Positions 1 through 8,721 are shown, numbered from the stretch's first letter. The stretch: 64,000 nt of DNA from Puniceicoccaceae bacterium (GCA_040224245.1 JBEGIR010000002.1:1-64000); one strand, 5' to 3'. A program made the numbers and translations. Notes: generated by a model from the sequence alone, not told the origin.

Positions 1-279
1 GACGGGGTGCAGATTCGCGTTCTGCACATCCCTGGGCACGCACCAGACAGTCTCTGTTATGAGTTTCGACATGCACACGGCACCCCCGTTGCCATTGCTG
101 CGGGTGATACGGTATACGCGCGCTCCGCCGGAAAAATTCCACAAGACTATCGGTATTCCCTCGAACTGCTGCGGCACAAGCTTCTCTCAGGTTCTCCCGA
201 CACCCTGCTGTTGCCCGGTCATGGTCCCGTCACTACCATCCGGACCGAACGCGAGTGCAACCCCTTTTTTGCAGGTTGA
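1..279 (+). CDS. MBL-fold metallo-hydrolase, C-terminal fragment
   Basis: The reading frame is open from the first base, so the gene starts outside the window and only about 92 residues remain. The visible part has the order expected for the second half of a metallo-beta-lactamase-fold hydrolase of the glyoxalase II type: HIPGHAPDS (metal-binding His), then GDTVYA (bridging Asp), then LLPGHGPVTT (last metal-binding His), and an ERECNPFF tail typical of these enzymes. The N-terminal HxHxDH motif is not in the window, so substrate and exact function cannot be given. It converges on hrpA with 27 bases between the stop codons. Confidence 0.8.
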   Translation, partial: DGVQIRVLHIPGHAPDSLCYEFRHAHGTPVAIAAGDTVYARSAGKIPQDYRYSLELLRHKLLSGSPDTLLLPGHGPVTTIRTERECNPFFAG

Positions 280-306
280 AACCACATCCAGAGGAACATG
301 TTCCAC

Positions 307-3300
307 TCACCGTTGATTATCAATCAGCTCTTCGATGGCCGACATTTGCTGTTCAATGCTTTTCTGTGACACCTTTCCATGGGTTCCCAGTTCCTGCGCA
401 AACACAGAAACCCGGAATTCTTCGAGTGCAAAAAACAGATCCCTCACCTGGGCAACTACCCTCGCATTTGCCCCGGGAAGCTTTTGCGACAATCGCACAT
501 AGCGCTGCAACAAGGGCTGAAGTCGCTCGGCCTTCTCCACATCCTTTGCTGGATGATGTGCCGCACGCTGTAGCCGAAGCACATGCGCTTGCAAATAGCG
601 CGGCACTTGCTCCAGGCGCTCAAGGTGATAGATGCGCATGAATCGCTTCGGAAGCAGACGCTGCAACAGCTGCTTTGTCAGTGAATGAGAAGCATATGGC
701 CCATTCAACAACTCAAGCCTGCCCTTCCCAATGCGCTCCAGCAGCTCGCCAAGTTCATAGCGCATCCCTCGCAGTCGAAGGATGGCTTGCTGCACGCGTG
801 ATTCAAACTCCAGCTTGCGCAGTGGCCACTCCATGGATGGAGAAAACAGACTGCCGCGCACGAGCTGCTCCACATCCGCTGCAAAATCCTCCCAAACATA
901 CACATCACTGAAAGACAAACACACAGGTTTCAGTTGCTTGAGATCCCTCAAAAACCAACCCATTTCCCTGCCAACAGCCATTTCACAGAGCCTCCGGTAG
1001 GCTGCTGGTGTATGCAACAACGCCTGCTCCCGGTGCTTGAGCAAGCGCACCGAAACCTGTGCCTGGGTGTCCTGCACCAGTGATGGATACGCCATCAGGG
1101 GAACACCCTGGATGCTTGTCACTTCAATGGATTCGGGTAAATCAGGAAAACTCCAGCTTGTGACATTGGCCCGTTCCCACTCAACACACGCCTGTTTCCA
1201 GGCCTCAACCTGAGTGTGCGAGGAATGCGTGCCACCTTGCTTGCGAATCCAGGCTTCCGCACGGCTTTGCAATTCGTTCCAGTCCGAACTGCAAGCGACG
1301 ACTTCTTCCGTTTCCGCCTCAGTGAGTTCAATCTTGAGTCTCAAGTGCTCTGGCAAGCTGTTCAGATCCCATGCACTCATGGGAATGCGCAGGTCAAATA
1401 ATGTGGCAACCATAGCCGTAAGCTCCTCAACCAGCGATTTCGGACTCGGACGAAGCTGTGACAGGATCGCCGTACACTTTTCGCGCACCGGACTCAGAAA
1501 GCGACGGTAATCCTTCGGCAGTGTTCGCAGCAGATGTTCCACTTTCGGTTCCACCAATCCCGGAATCATCCAGTCCAGGCTCCCCTCCTGCACGCTCACG
1601 AAATGAGTTATCGGCATGCGAAGTGTTGCCCCATCATTCACCTCACCCGGTCGATAGCGGTAATCGACGCGAACCGTGATTCCTCCAAGATCCAATTGAT
1701 CCGGAAATGCGCCTTTTTCCGAGTCCAGAACCTCTCTGTCCAACAGGTCCGCAGGTTTCAGCAGCATGCCTTCCTGTTGCTCCGGACTCAAACCTCGCCA
1801 CCACCGGTGCAGTTCTGCTACCGAGCTGATTTCCGGCAGGCGCTCGTCGTAGAATTGATACAATCGATAATCGAGATCATACGAAAGCGTGCGGCGAAAC
1901 CGCGTCTGCAGCTCCACAACTTCCTCCGCCACCTTCGCATTGTGATCAAGAAATGCAAAGTGATCCCGGATTCCCTTTTCGAGAATGCCACTTCGAATCA
2001 GAATTTCCTTGGACTGCGCCGCATCCACTCGCCCATAACCCGCCCGGCTCTTATCAATCAGAAGACCATACAAAAATTCCTTCTTCCACGCCAGGACGCG
2101 CTGGGAACGAACCGACCAGTGTGGCTCCTGATACGAAACTTTCATCAAATGCGCTCCCGCCTTGCGAATCCACTGTGGGTCCACCACCGCCAGAGTCCTC
2201 GCAAACAAGCGTGAGGTCTCCACAAATTCAGCTGCCATCACCCATTCCTTTGGACCCGAAGCGCGTTCGGGTTTTCGCGACTTGGAGGCTTCACGGGCAT
2301 GGCGCAGCTGCTTCTGAAACATCACCGACCCCGGAAACACCATCACCTTGCGCCCTCGAGTTGCCTGAAACCAGTTGCCCTGCTCCCGAAACGCGACATT
2401 GCCAATCAGTCCCGTCAAGATGCTACAATGAATCGCATCCACGTCGTCAGTCCCATCCCCCAGATCAAAGCGATCCATATCCTCCAGAACCGCGCGAATC
2501 TGCTGATGAATTTCACGCCACTCCCGAAGACGCTGGTAAGAGATGAAATGATCGCGACAGAAAATTCTCATCTTACTCTGCGACCATTTTTCATATTTTT
2601 CATCAAAATCTTTCCAGATTTGCAGCAAACTGAGAAAATCAGACCCTTTTACTTTGAATTTCTGGTGTTCCTGATCCGCCTTTGCCTCTTTTTCCAAGGG
2701 GCGTTCACGCGGATCCTGAATCGACAAACCCGAAGCGATGATGAGCACACTGCGCAGCACGTTGCGCTCTCTGGCCTCGATCAGCATACGTCCGATCGTC
2801 GGGTCAATCGGCAGTCTCGCGAGCTTGCGGCCAATTTCTGTCAGGACTTCGTTCTCATCGATCGCGCGCAGTTCCTTCAGTAAAATCATGCCTCCCTGAA
2901 TCGCACGCGACTCCGGTCGATCCAGAAAGGGAAACTGCTCGATGGTTCCAAACTTGAATGCCTTTAAGCGCAGAATGACTGCAGCGAGATTTGAACGGAA
3001 AATTTCAGGCGGAGTAAACTCCGGTCGACTGGCAAAGTCTTCTTCGCTGTAGAGTCGGATGCACACCCCCTCCGATACACGACCACACCTGCCTTTCCGC
3101 TGGTTGGCACTGCTCTGGGAAATGGGTTCAATCGGCAGTCGCTGTGTCCTCGAGTGCGAACTGTAGCGACTGATGCGCGCCAAACCCGAGTCCACCACAT
3201 AGCGAATCCCCGGTACCGTGATGGATGTTTCTGCAATATTCGTGGCCACCACTACCTTGCGGCGCCCACCGGTGCGGAAAATGCGCTGTTGATCCGACTG

Positions 3301-4089
3301 GCTCAAGCGTACAAACAGCGGCACAACCTCCAGACGCGCCCCATACGCCCCATCCAGCCGGTCACACAGCTCACGAATGTCCTTCTCAGCGGGCAAAAAC
3401 ACCAGGATGTCCCCTTGCCTCGAACCCGACAGAATCTGCTGCACTGCCTCATCGCAGGCTTCAATATAGGTGAAATTCTCCTCCCGCTCATCAAAGGGTT
3501 GATAGCGAACTTCAACCGGGTAAATGCGCCCCGTCACCTCAATCACGGGTGCCCCGCCAAACGCCTCCGAAAACTGCTGCGTATCAATCGTTGCAGAAGT
3601 CACAATGATTTTAAGATCCGGTCGGCGCTCGCGAATCTGAATCAGGTGTCCTAAAATAAAATCGATGTTCAGGCTGCGCTCGTGGGCTTCGTCCACCACA
3701 ACCACAGAATAAGCCCGCAGCAGGGGATCTCGCTGCATTTCATTGAGCAAGATGCCATCGGTCATGACCTTGATCCGGGTGCGCCGATTCGTCTGATCGG
3801 TAAACCGGATCTTGGTTCCCACCAGACTTCCTCCCGAAGGCCCCAGCTCTTCGGCAATGCGATTGGCAACCGCAAACGCTGCCACCCGTCGCGGTTGGGT
3901 GCAACCAATCACGCCACGCTTACCCAGTCCGGCCTTGAGACAGAGCTTTGGGATCTGGGTGGTTTTCCCGGAACCCGTTTCCCCGCGAATGATGACAACC
4001 TGGTGTTCGCGCAGCTTCCGCAGTATCACTTCTTCCTGTTGCGAAATCGGAAGCTCTTCGGGTAATCGGATCTGGGCTGGATCAAACAT
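307..4089 (-). CDS. hrpA: ATP-dependent RNA helicase HrpA (DEAH box)
   Basis: A 1260-residue DEAH-box helicase, close to the usual length of about 1300 for HrpA. Walker A is GETGSGKTT at residues 36-44, the DEAH box is at 133-136, SATID follows, and QRKGRCGR is motif VI. After the helicase core comes the helicase-associated and OB region, then a long C-terminal part of the DUF3418 kind found only in bacterial HrpA. The family unwinds RNA and acts in mRNA processing and rescue of collided ribosomes. The start was set at the ATG at 4089, because GGAGGG lies 10 bases upstream of it. Longer in-frame starts (up to 4149) would put that site inside the coding region. It lies downstream of a small basic protein gene on the same strand. 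Confidence 0.93.
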   Translation of the reverse strand: MFDPAQIRLPEELPISQQEEVILRKLREHQVVIIRGETGSGKTTQIPKLCLKAGLGKRGVIGCTQPRRVAAFAVANRIAEELGPSGGSLVGTKIRFTDQTNRRTRIKVMTDGILLNEMQRDPLLRAYSVVVVDEAHERSLNIDFILGHLIQIRERRPDLKIIVTSATIDTQQFSEAFGGAPVIEVTGRIYPVEVRYQPFDEREENFTYIEACDEAVQQILSGSRQGDILVFLPAEKDIRELCDRLDGAYGARLEVVPLFVRLSQSDQQRIFRTGGRRKVVVATNIAETSITVPGIRYVVDSGLARISRYSSHSRTQRLPIEPISQSSANQRKGRCGRVSEGVCIRLYSEEDFASRPEFTPPEIFRSNLAAVILRLKAFKFGTIEQFPFLDRPESRAIQGGMILLKELRAIDENEVLTEIGRKLARLPIDPTIGRMLIEARERNVLRSVLIIASGLSIQDPRERPLEKEAKADQEHQKFKVKGSDFLSLLQIWKDFDEKYEKWSQSKMRIFCRDHFISYQRLREWREIHQQIRAVLEDMDRFDLGDGTDDVDAIHCSILTGLIGNVAFREQGNWFQATRGRKVMVFPGSVMFQKQLRHAREASKSRKPERASGPKEWVMAAEFVETSRLFARTLAVVDPQWIRKAGAHLMKVSYQEPHWSVRSQRVLAWKKEFLYGLLIDKSRAGYGRVDAAQSKEILIRSGILEKGIRDHFAFLDHNAKVAEEVVELQTRFRRTLSYDLDYRLYQFYDERLPEISSVAELHRWWRGLSPEQQEGMLLKPADLLDREVLDSEKGAFPDQLDLGGITVRVDYRYRPGEVNDGATLRMPITHFVSVQEGSLDWMIPGLVEPKVEHLLRTLPKDYRRFLSPVREKCTAILSQLRPSPKSLVEELTAMVATLFDLRIPMSAWDLNSLPEHLRLKIELTEAETEEVVACSSDWNELQSRAEAWIRKQGGTHSSHTQVEAWKQACVEWERANVTSWSFPDLPESIEVTSIQGVPLMAYPSLVQDTQAQVSVRLLKHREQALLHTPAAYRRLCEMAVGREMGWFLRDLKQLKPVCLSFSDVYVWEDFAADVEQLVRGSLFSPSMEWPLRKLEFESRVQQAILRLRGMRYELGELLERIGKGRLELLNGPYASHSLTKQLLQRLLPKRFMRIYHLERLEQVPRYLQAHVLRLQRAAHHPAKDVEKAERLQPLLQRYVRLSQKLPGANARVVAQVRDLFFALEEFRVSVFAQELGTHGKVSQKSIEQQMSAIEELIDNQR

Positions 4090-4215
4090 GAATTGCAAAC
4101 CCTCCATGCAACGGCTCGCTCGCACGTTGGCAACCCTACAAATCTGCAATCCCGCCCATCTCCATTGTCGGCCTTGAAGTCATTGCACCTGCTCCGCCAG
4201 TGCCGGAAAGCGAAA

Positions 4216-4245
4216 GGGCCATTCACCCTCATGGATGAATGGCCC
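4216..4245 (-). terminator. Hairpin terminator after the small basic protein
   Basis: A perfect 10-bp stem (GGGCCATTCA at 4216-4225 with TGAATGGCCC at 4236-4245) and a 10-base loop. On the minus strand it is followed by TTTCGCTTT, a weak U tract. It sits just after the stop of the 43-residue gene and before hrpA, so it probably ends or weakens that short transcript. Confidence 0.6.
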
Positions 4246-4251
4246 CGCCCA

Positions 4252-4383
4252 CTACTTCCTCTTCATTGCCATTTCAGATCGCTGAGTAAGAGCCAGGTGT
4301 TTCTCCTTCTTCTTGATTCTCTTGGTCTTGGACTGCTCGTGCGCAGTCTTCTTTTTGATAGCCTTCGGGGACTTATCGCCCAT
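4252..4383 (-). CDS. 43-residue lysine-rich protein of the 'MGDKSPKA' type
   Basis: A small open frame of 43 residues beginning MGDKSPKAIKKK. It is strongly basic (about a third Lys or Arg) with no Cys, membrane segment or known domain. It is real rather than chance: AAGAAAGGAG lies about 7 bases before the ATG, one of the best ribosome binding sites in the window, and a hairpin terminator follows 6 bases after the stop. From memory, short proteins starting MGDKSPK recur as hypothetical proteins in Planctomycetes and Verrucomicrobia, but no function is known to me. A nucleic-acid or ribosome-binding role fits the charge but is a guess. A 17-bp palindrome lies 37 bases upstream. Confidence 0.75.
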   Translation of the reverse strand: MGDKSPKAIKKKTAHEQSKTKRIKKKEKHLALTQRSEMAMKRK

Positions 4384-4419
4384 GATCATTCTCCTTTCTT
4401 GTTGTTCTTCTGGTTCCAA

Positions 4420-4436
4420 TTACCGAAGTTCGGTAA
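4420..4436. promoter_or_regulatory. 17-bp perfect palindrome, possible operator
   Basis: TTACCGAA-G-TTCGGTAA is a perfect inverted repeat with a one-base centre, placed 37 bases before the start of the 43-residue basic protein gene. The size and symmetry suit a dimeric repressor site. No second copy was noticed in the window, and the cognate regulator is unknown. Confidence 0.4.
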
Positions 4437-4648
4437 ATTTTCCGCTCCACTGCCTTGAATCACTTTTCCATTAAATCCCTATCCATGACGAAGCTGCCCC
4501 GCAGCATGTTCTTCGCCCACGGGTTACGCCCCGTCTGCCTTGCTCAATCGTAGAAAACGAACAGGATTCAGCGATTTCAGGAACTCCAGAAACCGCTTCA
4601 ACCGCAGCCGTTCCGCCAAAAAGAGTCCGCTCTTCCTGCCAGCTCCAC

Positions 4649-5056
4649 TCAAGCTGCCCTTGAACCCGGCTTTCCTTGTCTCGCCTTTCGCATCTGCGGG
4701 ACCTTTGGAAGGGAAACTGGCAGATCAATGGGACTCAGTTGAACCCGCCGGAACAAGCGGCGACGGTGTCTGTGCCGAAGTTTCCGCGCCAACTTGTCCA
4801 CCATCTCGTCGATAGCAGCGTAAGCGTTCTTCGATTTGACGGAAGCCACGAGGTCTGGGCCATTAAGCTCCACAATCCCGCGGGCAACAAACACCCGTCC
4901 ACGAACCTTTTGAGTTTCCAACTCAAGTTCAACACGCACTCTTATGATATGTCGATCCTGTCGCAGGAGTTTATCGACCTTATGCTCAATGAATTCTTTG
5001 TTTGCCTGGCTCAATTCCAAGCCGTTTCCGCACAGAATAATATCGTTAGTATTCAT
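4649..5056 (-). CDS. hpf: Ribosome hibernation promoting factor (HPF/RaiA family)
   Basis: A 135-residue protein. Residues 1-95 carry the HPF/sigma-54-modulation fold: an amphipathic helix (SQANKEFIEHKVDKLLR), beta strands, then the typical NAYAAIDEMVDKLARKLRHRHRRR helix with its basic end, which contacts 16S rRNA. The family binds the 30S subunit in slow growth and blocks tRNA and mRNA sites. The tail of about 35 residues is proline- and arginine-rich and is not the dimerisation domain of long HPF, so this is a short-type factor with an unusual extension. The start at 5056 was chosen because the fold begins there. Upstream in-frame codons encode leader-like sequence full of RNA hairpins. Confidence 0.88.
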   Translation of the reverse strand: MNTNDIILCGNGLELSQANKEFIEHKVDKLLRQDRHIIRVRVELELETQKVRGRVFVARGIVELNGPDLVASVKSKNAYAAIDEMVDKLARKLRHRHRRRLFRRVQLSPIDLPVSLPKVPQMRKARQGKPGSRAA

Positions 5057-5089
5057 TATTTCATTTATACTTCGTTTACACGTTGATTT

Positions 5090-5343
5090 ACGCGTACATA
5101 CGCACTCCCCCCCTAAGTCATTAAACTCCAGGGAAATCAGGTGTGGATGCTGCAAAACATGCAGCGGAATCCCAGGCACTACCTGGAATACAGGACAAAT
5201 GAAACCCGATGATCCGTGAAAATCTCAGCCTCCTAAAATGAAGGAGGAATCCTTTTCAAAGGATCATCGGCGTTAAGCGAGGAAGATCAGACTATATGCT
5301 CCTCCAACAAGTCGAAACAAACTATTAATATCCTGACTCATTC
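5090..5343 (-). ncRNA. Hairpin-rich 5' leader of hpf or separate small RNA
   Basis: Between a good minus-strand promoter and the hpf start lie four successive inverted repeats. In transcript order: a 65-base rod (5270-5206) with outer stem CCGATGATCC/GGATCATCGG, then TGAAAA/TTTTCA, then CCTCCT/AGGAGG around a 7-base loop; a CCAGG/CCTGG hairpin (about 5172-5185); GCTGCA/TGCAGC (5149-5165); and the GCGTA/TACGC palindrome (about 5090-5102). This could be a regulatory leader of hpf or a free RNA. No known riboswitch or RNA family was recognised, and no terminator with a U run is visible, which favours the leader reading. Confidence 0.5.
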
Positions 5344-5350
5344 TGCCAAG

Positions 5351-5379
5351 AATTTAGGTCAACCCCCAGACATTGTCAA
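5351..5379 (-). promoter_or_regulatory. Sigma-70 type promoter for the hpf leader
   Basis: On the minus strand TTGACA (5379-5374, perfect -35) is followed by a 17-base spacer and TAAATT (5356-5351, 4 of 6 to TATAAT). Transcription would begin near 5344, giving hpf a leader of about 290 bases. The match is by eye only. Confidence 0.45.
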
Positions 5380-5547
5380 GGGCATTCGTACGATGAAACC
5401 GATAGTCGAATATGGTTATTTCGCAAGATACCGTTCTAATATTTACCCCCTTCATGGCTGACGCCCCGAAAAGCGGTTTCCAATCCGTTTATCCATTACT
5501 TCCGCAAGAAGCCCTTCTTTCGTTGAGCGGATAGGTTCGATTTTTAC

Positions 5548-5577
5548 TTTACAGTTAAGACAACAGGCCTTTGTAAT
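5548..5577 (+). promoter_or_regulatory. Candidate promoter for the GH51 gene
   Basis: TTTACA at 5548-5553 (5 of 6 to TTGACA), an 18-base spacer, and TGTAAT at 5572-5577 (5 of 6 to TATAAT). It lies about 115 bases before the chosen GH51 start. The rest of 5380-5698 holds no gene, and no copy of the LacI-type operator was seen there. Confidence 0.4.
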
Positions 5578-5698
5578 CCAAGTAATTGTAAAAGAGAAGA
5601 TTGCGAAATCCCTACTCTGAGAGCGGCTTTACTTGATCCCAACGGGTTCTCAGATTGATGATGCATGCGCGCAGAATTCAATTTCAATAAATCAGCCT

Positions 5699-7732
5699 AT
5701 GAAAAAAATACTACTTAAAACCGCCTTAGCCTTCAGCACGGCGGCTTCTCCCTTTCTGGGAGCACAGACTGAGATCAATCCGCGTTTATCGACTGACGAG
5801 ATTGCTCCGATTAATCCCTACATTTACGGACAGTTCATTGAACACCTTGGCCGCTGTATTTATGGCGGTATCTGGGCGGAAATGCTCGAAGACCGTAAGT
5901 TTTATCATCCTGTGAGTCCTGATTATGATCCTTACGGTGATCAAATTCTGGCAGACCCCGATTTTCCTGGAGTCATTGACGCGACCGAGTTTCCGGTTGT
6001 ATCGGGTTCCCCTTGGGAAATCATTGGCAATGTCGATGGCCTGAAAATGGTCACTCAGGGCAGCTTTGTGGGGAGACATACCCCAAGAATCAAGGCTGGC
6101 ACCGCAATTCGCCAGCATGACCTCGGTGTCGTCGAAGGCATGAACTATCCTGGATATCTCTGGGTCAAGCCCTTGGGCGGGGATGCTGAGCTTGAAGTGA
6201 CTCTCACTTGGGGTCAGCCCCAAACAGATGCTGCCTCCACCCGTATTCATGTAGATGGCAACAACTCCGACTATGTTAAGAAAAGCTTTGAATTTGTCGC
6301 AAAGAACACGGTTGCCATGGGTGCCACTTTAACGGTTTCCGTTGTAAAGGGAGAAGTTCTTCTCGGCACCCTTTCTCTGATGCCAGGGGACAATGTCCAC
6401 GGGATGCGCAGCGACACCTTGGATCTCTTGCGTGAGTTGGACTCCCCGCTTTACCGTTGGCCAGGTGGAAATTTTGTCAGTGGATACAACTGGCGTGATG
6501 GCATCGGAGATCGTGATCGTCGTCCTCCACGCCGCAATCCTGCCTGGACTGGCGTCGAGCATAATGATTTTGGCACCGATGAATTCCTGCTCTTTTGCCG
6601 CCTGATCGGTGCGGAACCCATGATCGCCGCCAATACCGGGTTTGGCGATTCCTATTCCGCTGCCCAGTGGGTGGAATATACCAACGGCGATACTTCCACG
6701 ATTGGGGGAAGCTGGCGTGCCCAGAACGGACACAAGGAACCCTATGGCGTACGCTATTGGTGCGTAGGCAACGAAATGTGGGGCAACTGGCAGCTTGGAC
6801 ACATGCAGCTCCATCATTACGTGCTGAAACACAACGAATTTGCAGAGGCTATGCTGGATGCCGATTCCAATCTTGTGCTGATTGCCTCCGGTGATTTGGA
6901 ACGGATCAACCATGGCACCGATCCCGTGCAATCCCGCAGAGGGATCCCGTGGACAGAGGGAATGCTCTTGGACAGCTCCAACTACATGGACATGATTTCT
7001 GAGCACTTTTATGCAGGAAGAACACCTTGGAGCGAAACTGGTAGAGTTGCTTTAACCCAGCATATCGCGAGCATGCAAAACAGCATTCGCACCAAGGCGG
7101 AAGGCCACCGGGTCTTGCAGACACAGTTGGAGCATCTCGATGACCGGATTATCCCGATCGCAATGACCGAGTGGAATTACTGGCACCGTGACTATGCTTA
7201 TGGTGAGCTGGGTTGCATCTATGACCTTGCTGACGGCCTGGGGACTGCTGCTGGCTTGCATGAGTATTTCCGACATACAGACATCATCGAAATGGCACTA
7301 TACGCCCAAACGGTGAATGTGATCGGGGCAATTAAAACGACCCGAATTTCTGCTGAGATTGAGACGACTGGCCTGGCTTTGAGCATGTATCGTAAGCACT
7401 TCGGCAAGTTCCCCCTGAAAGTTGAAGGGGTGGAAGGTCCTTTCGATGTTTCGGCTGCGATGACTGAGGATGGACAGTATCTCACCATCGGGGTGATTAA
7501 TCTCACTACTGAAATGGCACTTTTGAATCCCGAGATCGCAGGCGTGCAGGTTACTGGAAGCGCCAGCCGCTGGCATTTTTCCGGTGAAGATGAGTTTGCC
7601 TATAATGCACCGGGACAGGAGCGCTCTGTTGACATCAAGCACGCTGTAGGGCTTGACCTTTCCCAAGGTCTGGAAGTTCCCGCTCTCAGCGCTGCGATTT
7701 TTGTTTTACCCCTTGCAACTGCAGCGCGCTAG
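5699..7732 (+). CDS. Secreted alpha-L-arabinofuranosidase, GH51
   Basis: A 677-residue exported enzyme that removes arabinofuranosyl side chains from arabinoxylan or arabinan. The start at 5699 opens a signal peptide (MKKILLKTALAFSTAASPFLGAQ); the extra 22 codons upstream have no signal character. After it the mature enzyme begins with the GH51-type INPYIYGQFIEHLGRCIYGGIW. The acid/base Glu is at residue 359 in YWCVGNEMWG and the nucleophile Glu at 491 in AMTEWNYW, both as expected for clan GH-A. The N-terminal carbohydrate-binding-like insertion and C-terminal beta-sandwich fit GH51. No clear ribosome binding site precedes the ATG. It stands alone, with its own promoter and terminator, upstream of the other xylan genes. 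Confidence 0.92.
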   Translation: MKKILLKTALAFSTAASPFLGAQTEINPRLSTDEIAPINPYIYGQFIEHLGRCIYGGIWAEMLEDRKFYHPVSPDYDPYGDQILADPDFPGVIDATEFPVVSGSPWEIIGNVDGLKMVTQGSFVGRHTPRIKAGTAIRQHDLGVVEGMNYPGYLWVKPLGGDAELEVTLTWGQPQTDAASTRIHVDGNNSDYVKKSFEFVAKNTVAMGATLTVSVVKGEVLLGTLSLMPGDNVHGMRSDTLDLLRELDSPLYRWPGGNFVSGYNWRDGIGDRDRRPPRRNPAWTGVEHNDFGTDEFLLFCRLIGAEPMIAANTGFGDSYSAAQWVEYTNGDTSTIGGSWRAQNGHKEPYGVRYWCVGNEMWGNWQLGHMQLHHYVLKHNEFAEAMLDADSNLVLIASGDLERINHGTDPVQSRRGIPWTEGMLLDSSNYMDMISEHFYAGRTPWSETGRVALTQHIASMQNSIRTKAEGHRVLQTQLEHLDDRIIPIAMTEWNYWHRDYAYGELGCIYDLADGLGTAAGLHEYFRHTDIIEMALYAQTVNVIGAIKTTRISAEIETTGLALSMYRKHFGKFPLKVEGVEGPFDVSAAMTEDGQYLTIGVINLTTEMALLNPEIAGVQVTGSASRWHFSGEDEFAYNAPGQERSVDIKHAVGLDLSQGLEVPALSAAIFVLPLATAAR

Positions 7733-8089
7733 CGCAAACGGGTTCCTTAGTCCGCCTGTTCTGCAGGTTTCCACTTCGGATCGAAACCCGATCACGAATG
7801 AATTAAATGGGCCAGTGGCAGTATCTGCGTATTGCCACTGGCCGCTTTGCTTGAAGCTCACATTCCGATTGCCAGATCACGCTTCAATGCAAATCCGCAC
7901 CTATCGTGTGACACCATACCCTTTACCCATACACGGCGCTTCGCTCCTGAATTTACCCCTGCTCTGGTGGCTGATGCACCGTACCGAGCACACGGCAACA
8001 CCTTTAAAAGTACTTTCCTGACAGTATCAGTCGCGCATCCACAAACGCGCTTGAATCCCCCAAAAGCTCTGACAAGATGCATTCACAGC
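7733..8089. other. Intergenic stretch after GH51
   Basis: No gene is supported here. It holds the GH51 terminator hairpin at 7810-7843 and presumably the promoter for the small gene at 8090. An open frame runs through from 7832, but it lacks protein-like composition until the ATG at 8090. Confidence 0.5.
7810..7843 (+). terminator. Terminator hairpin after GH51
   Basis: A perfect 11-bp stem (GGCCAGTGGCA at 7810-7820 and TGCCACTGGCC at 7833-7843) with a 12-base loop. The sequence after it on the plus strand is only moderately T-rich (GCTTTGCTTG), so termination may be partial. Confidence 0.55.
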
Positions 8090-8365
8090 ATGCAAGCATC
8101 ATCCGAACACAACCGGGGACCCCAGCCCATCGAACAAGTCATGGCAAAGCACCAGCTCAAGAACCATGACCTCGTGGCCGCTTCGCCCCACCCCATCTCG
8201 CACAAGATGGTCGCAAGAGCCTGCAAGGGGCGTCAGCTGACTCCCCATTCCCAGCACCGCATCCTTGACGCACTCAATGCCACCGGACACGGTCCGTTCA
8301 CCCTTGCCGATCTTTTTAACTACGGTCCGCACACCCGCAAATCCTCTCCCGATGCATGTGCATGA
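8090..8365 (+). CDS. Small DNA-binding-like protein, HTH type
   Basis: A 91-residue soluble protein. Its core reads IEQVMAKHQLKNHDLV, then HKMVARACKGRQLTP, then HRILDALNATG and LADLFNYG. The alternation of short helices, the 'HDLV' turn and the basic KGRQLT segment resemble a compact helix-turn-helix of the Xre/Cro kind. From memory, similar short proteins with LKNHDLVAAS and KDLFNY occur as uncharacterised proteins in Verrucomicrobia. Function is not established. The ATG at 8090 was chosen because the conserved part starts soon after. Its stop overlaps the next gene's start (ATGA), so the two are probably co-translated. Confidence 0.7.
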   Translation: MQASSEHNRGPQPIEQVMAKHQLKNHDLVAASPHPISHKMVARACKGRQLTPHSQHRILDALNATGHGPFTLADLFNYGPHTRKSSPDACA

Positions 8366-8721
8366 AGCGAATCTGCTGGCATTCCCTATTCACAGTCTTG
8401 TTTCTGATCCTGTCGTCGGGATGCGCGACGGAATTTCGTCCGATTGAAGGAGTAACAGTTCCCCGCAACCTTGAGGAAGCCTGCGTTGAACTCGACCGCA
8501 TGCTCACCGATCAGCAAAAACAGGCCCTGCGTTCAGGCGATACCGAGGTCAAGGACCTCGTGCTGACTTTCGGAATGCAGCTCAAAGAATACTGGGGACT
8601 TTGGAAAGATTCCAAAATTGCCACTTACCTGCGAAAGCGAGACATCGAACACCCCGATCAGATGGTGGCTGTCATCTTCAATCATTACGTGGCTTACCTG
8701 CGCAGTGAACAAGCTCCCTGA
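8362..8721 (+). CDS. Small lipoprotein, DUF6794-like
   Basis: A 119-residue predicted lipoprotein. The N-terminus (MKRICWHSLFTVLFLILSSGC) is a lipoprotein signal with the lipidated Cys after LSSG. The mature part, NLEEACVELDRMLTDQQKQALRSG followed by a short helical region with YWGLWKDSKIATYL, resembles the DUF6794 domain found in small bacterial proteins of unknown role. The start at 8362 overlaps the stop of the upstream HTH gene as ATGA. Another ATG two codons earlier (8356) is possible. Nothing in the neighbourhood tells what it does. Confidence 0.7.
   Translation: MKRICWHSLFTVLFLILSSGCATEFRPIEGVTVPRNLEEACVELDRMLTDQQKQALRSGDTEVKDLVLTFGMQLKEYWGLWKDSKIATYLRKRDIEHPDQMVAVIFNHYVAYLRSEQAP

Noticed and set aside
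1534-2883. Plus-strand frames of about 200 codons
   Set aside because: Opposite hrpA, overlapping each other, and without protein-like features.
5206-5270. Large inverted repeat read as a terminator
   Set aside because: No T run follows on either strand and it lies just downstream of a promoter, so a leader or RNA structure is more likely.
6329-7006. 225-codon minus-strand frame
   Set aside because: Antisense to the GH51 catalytic domain, with no start context and no domain.
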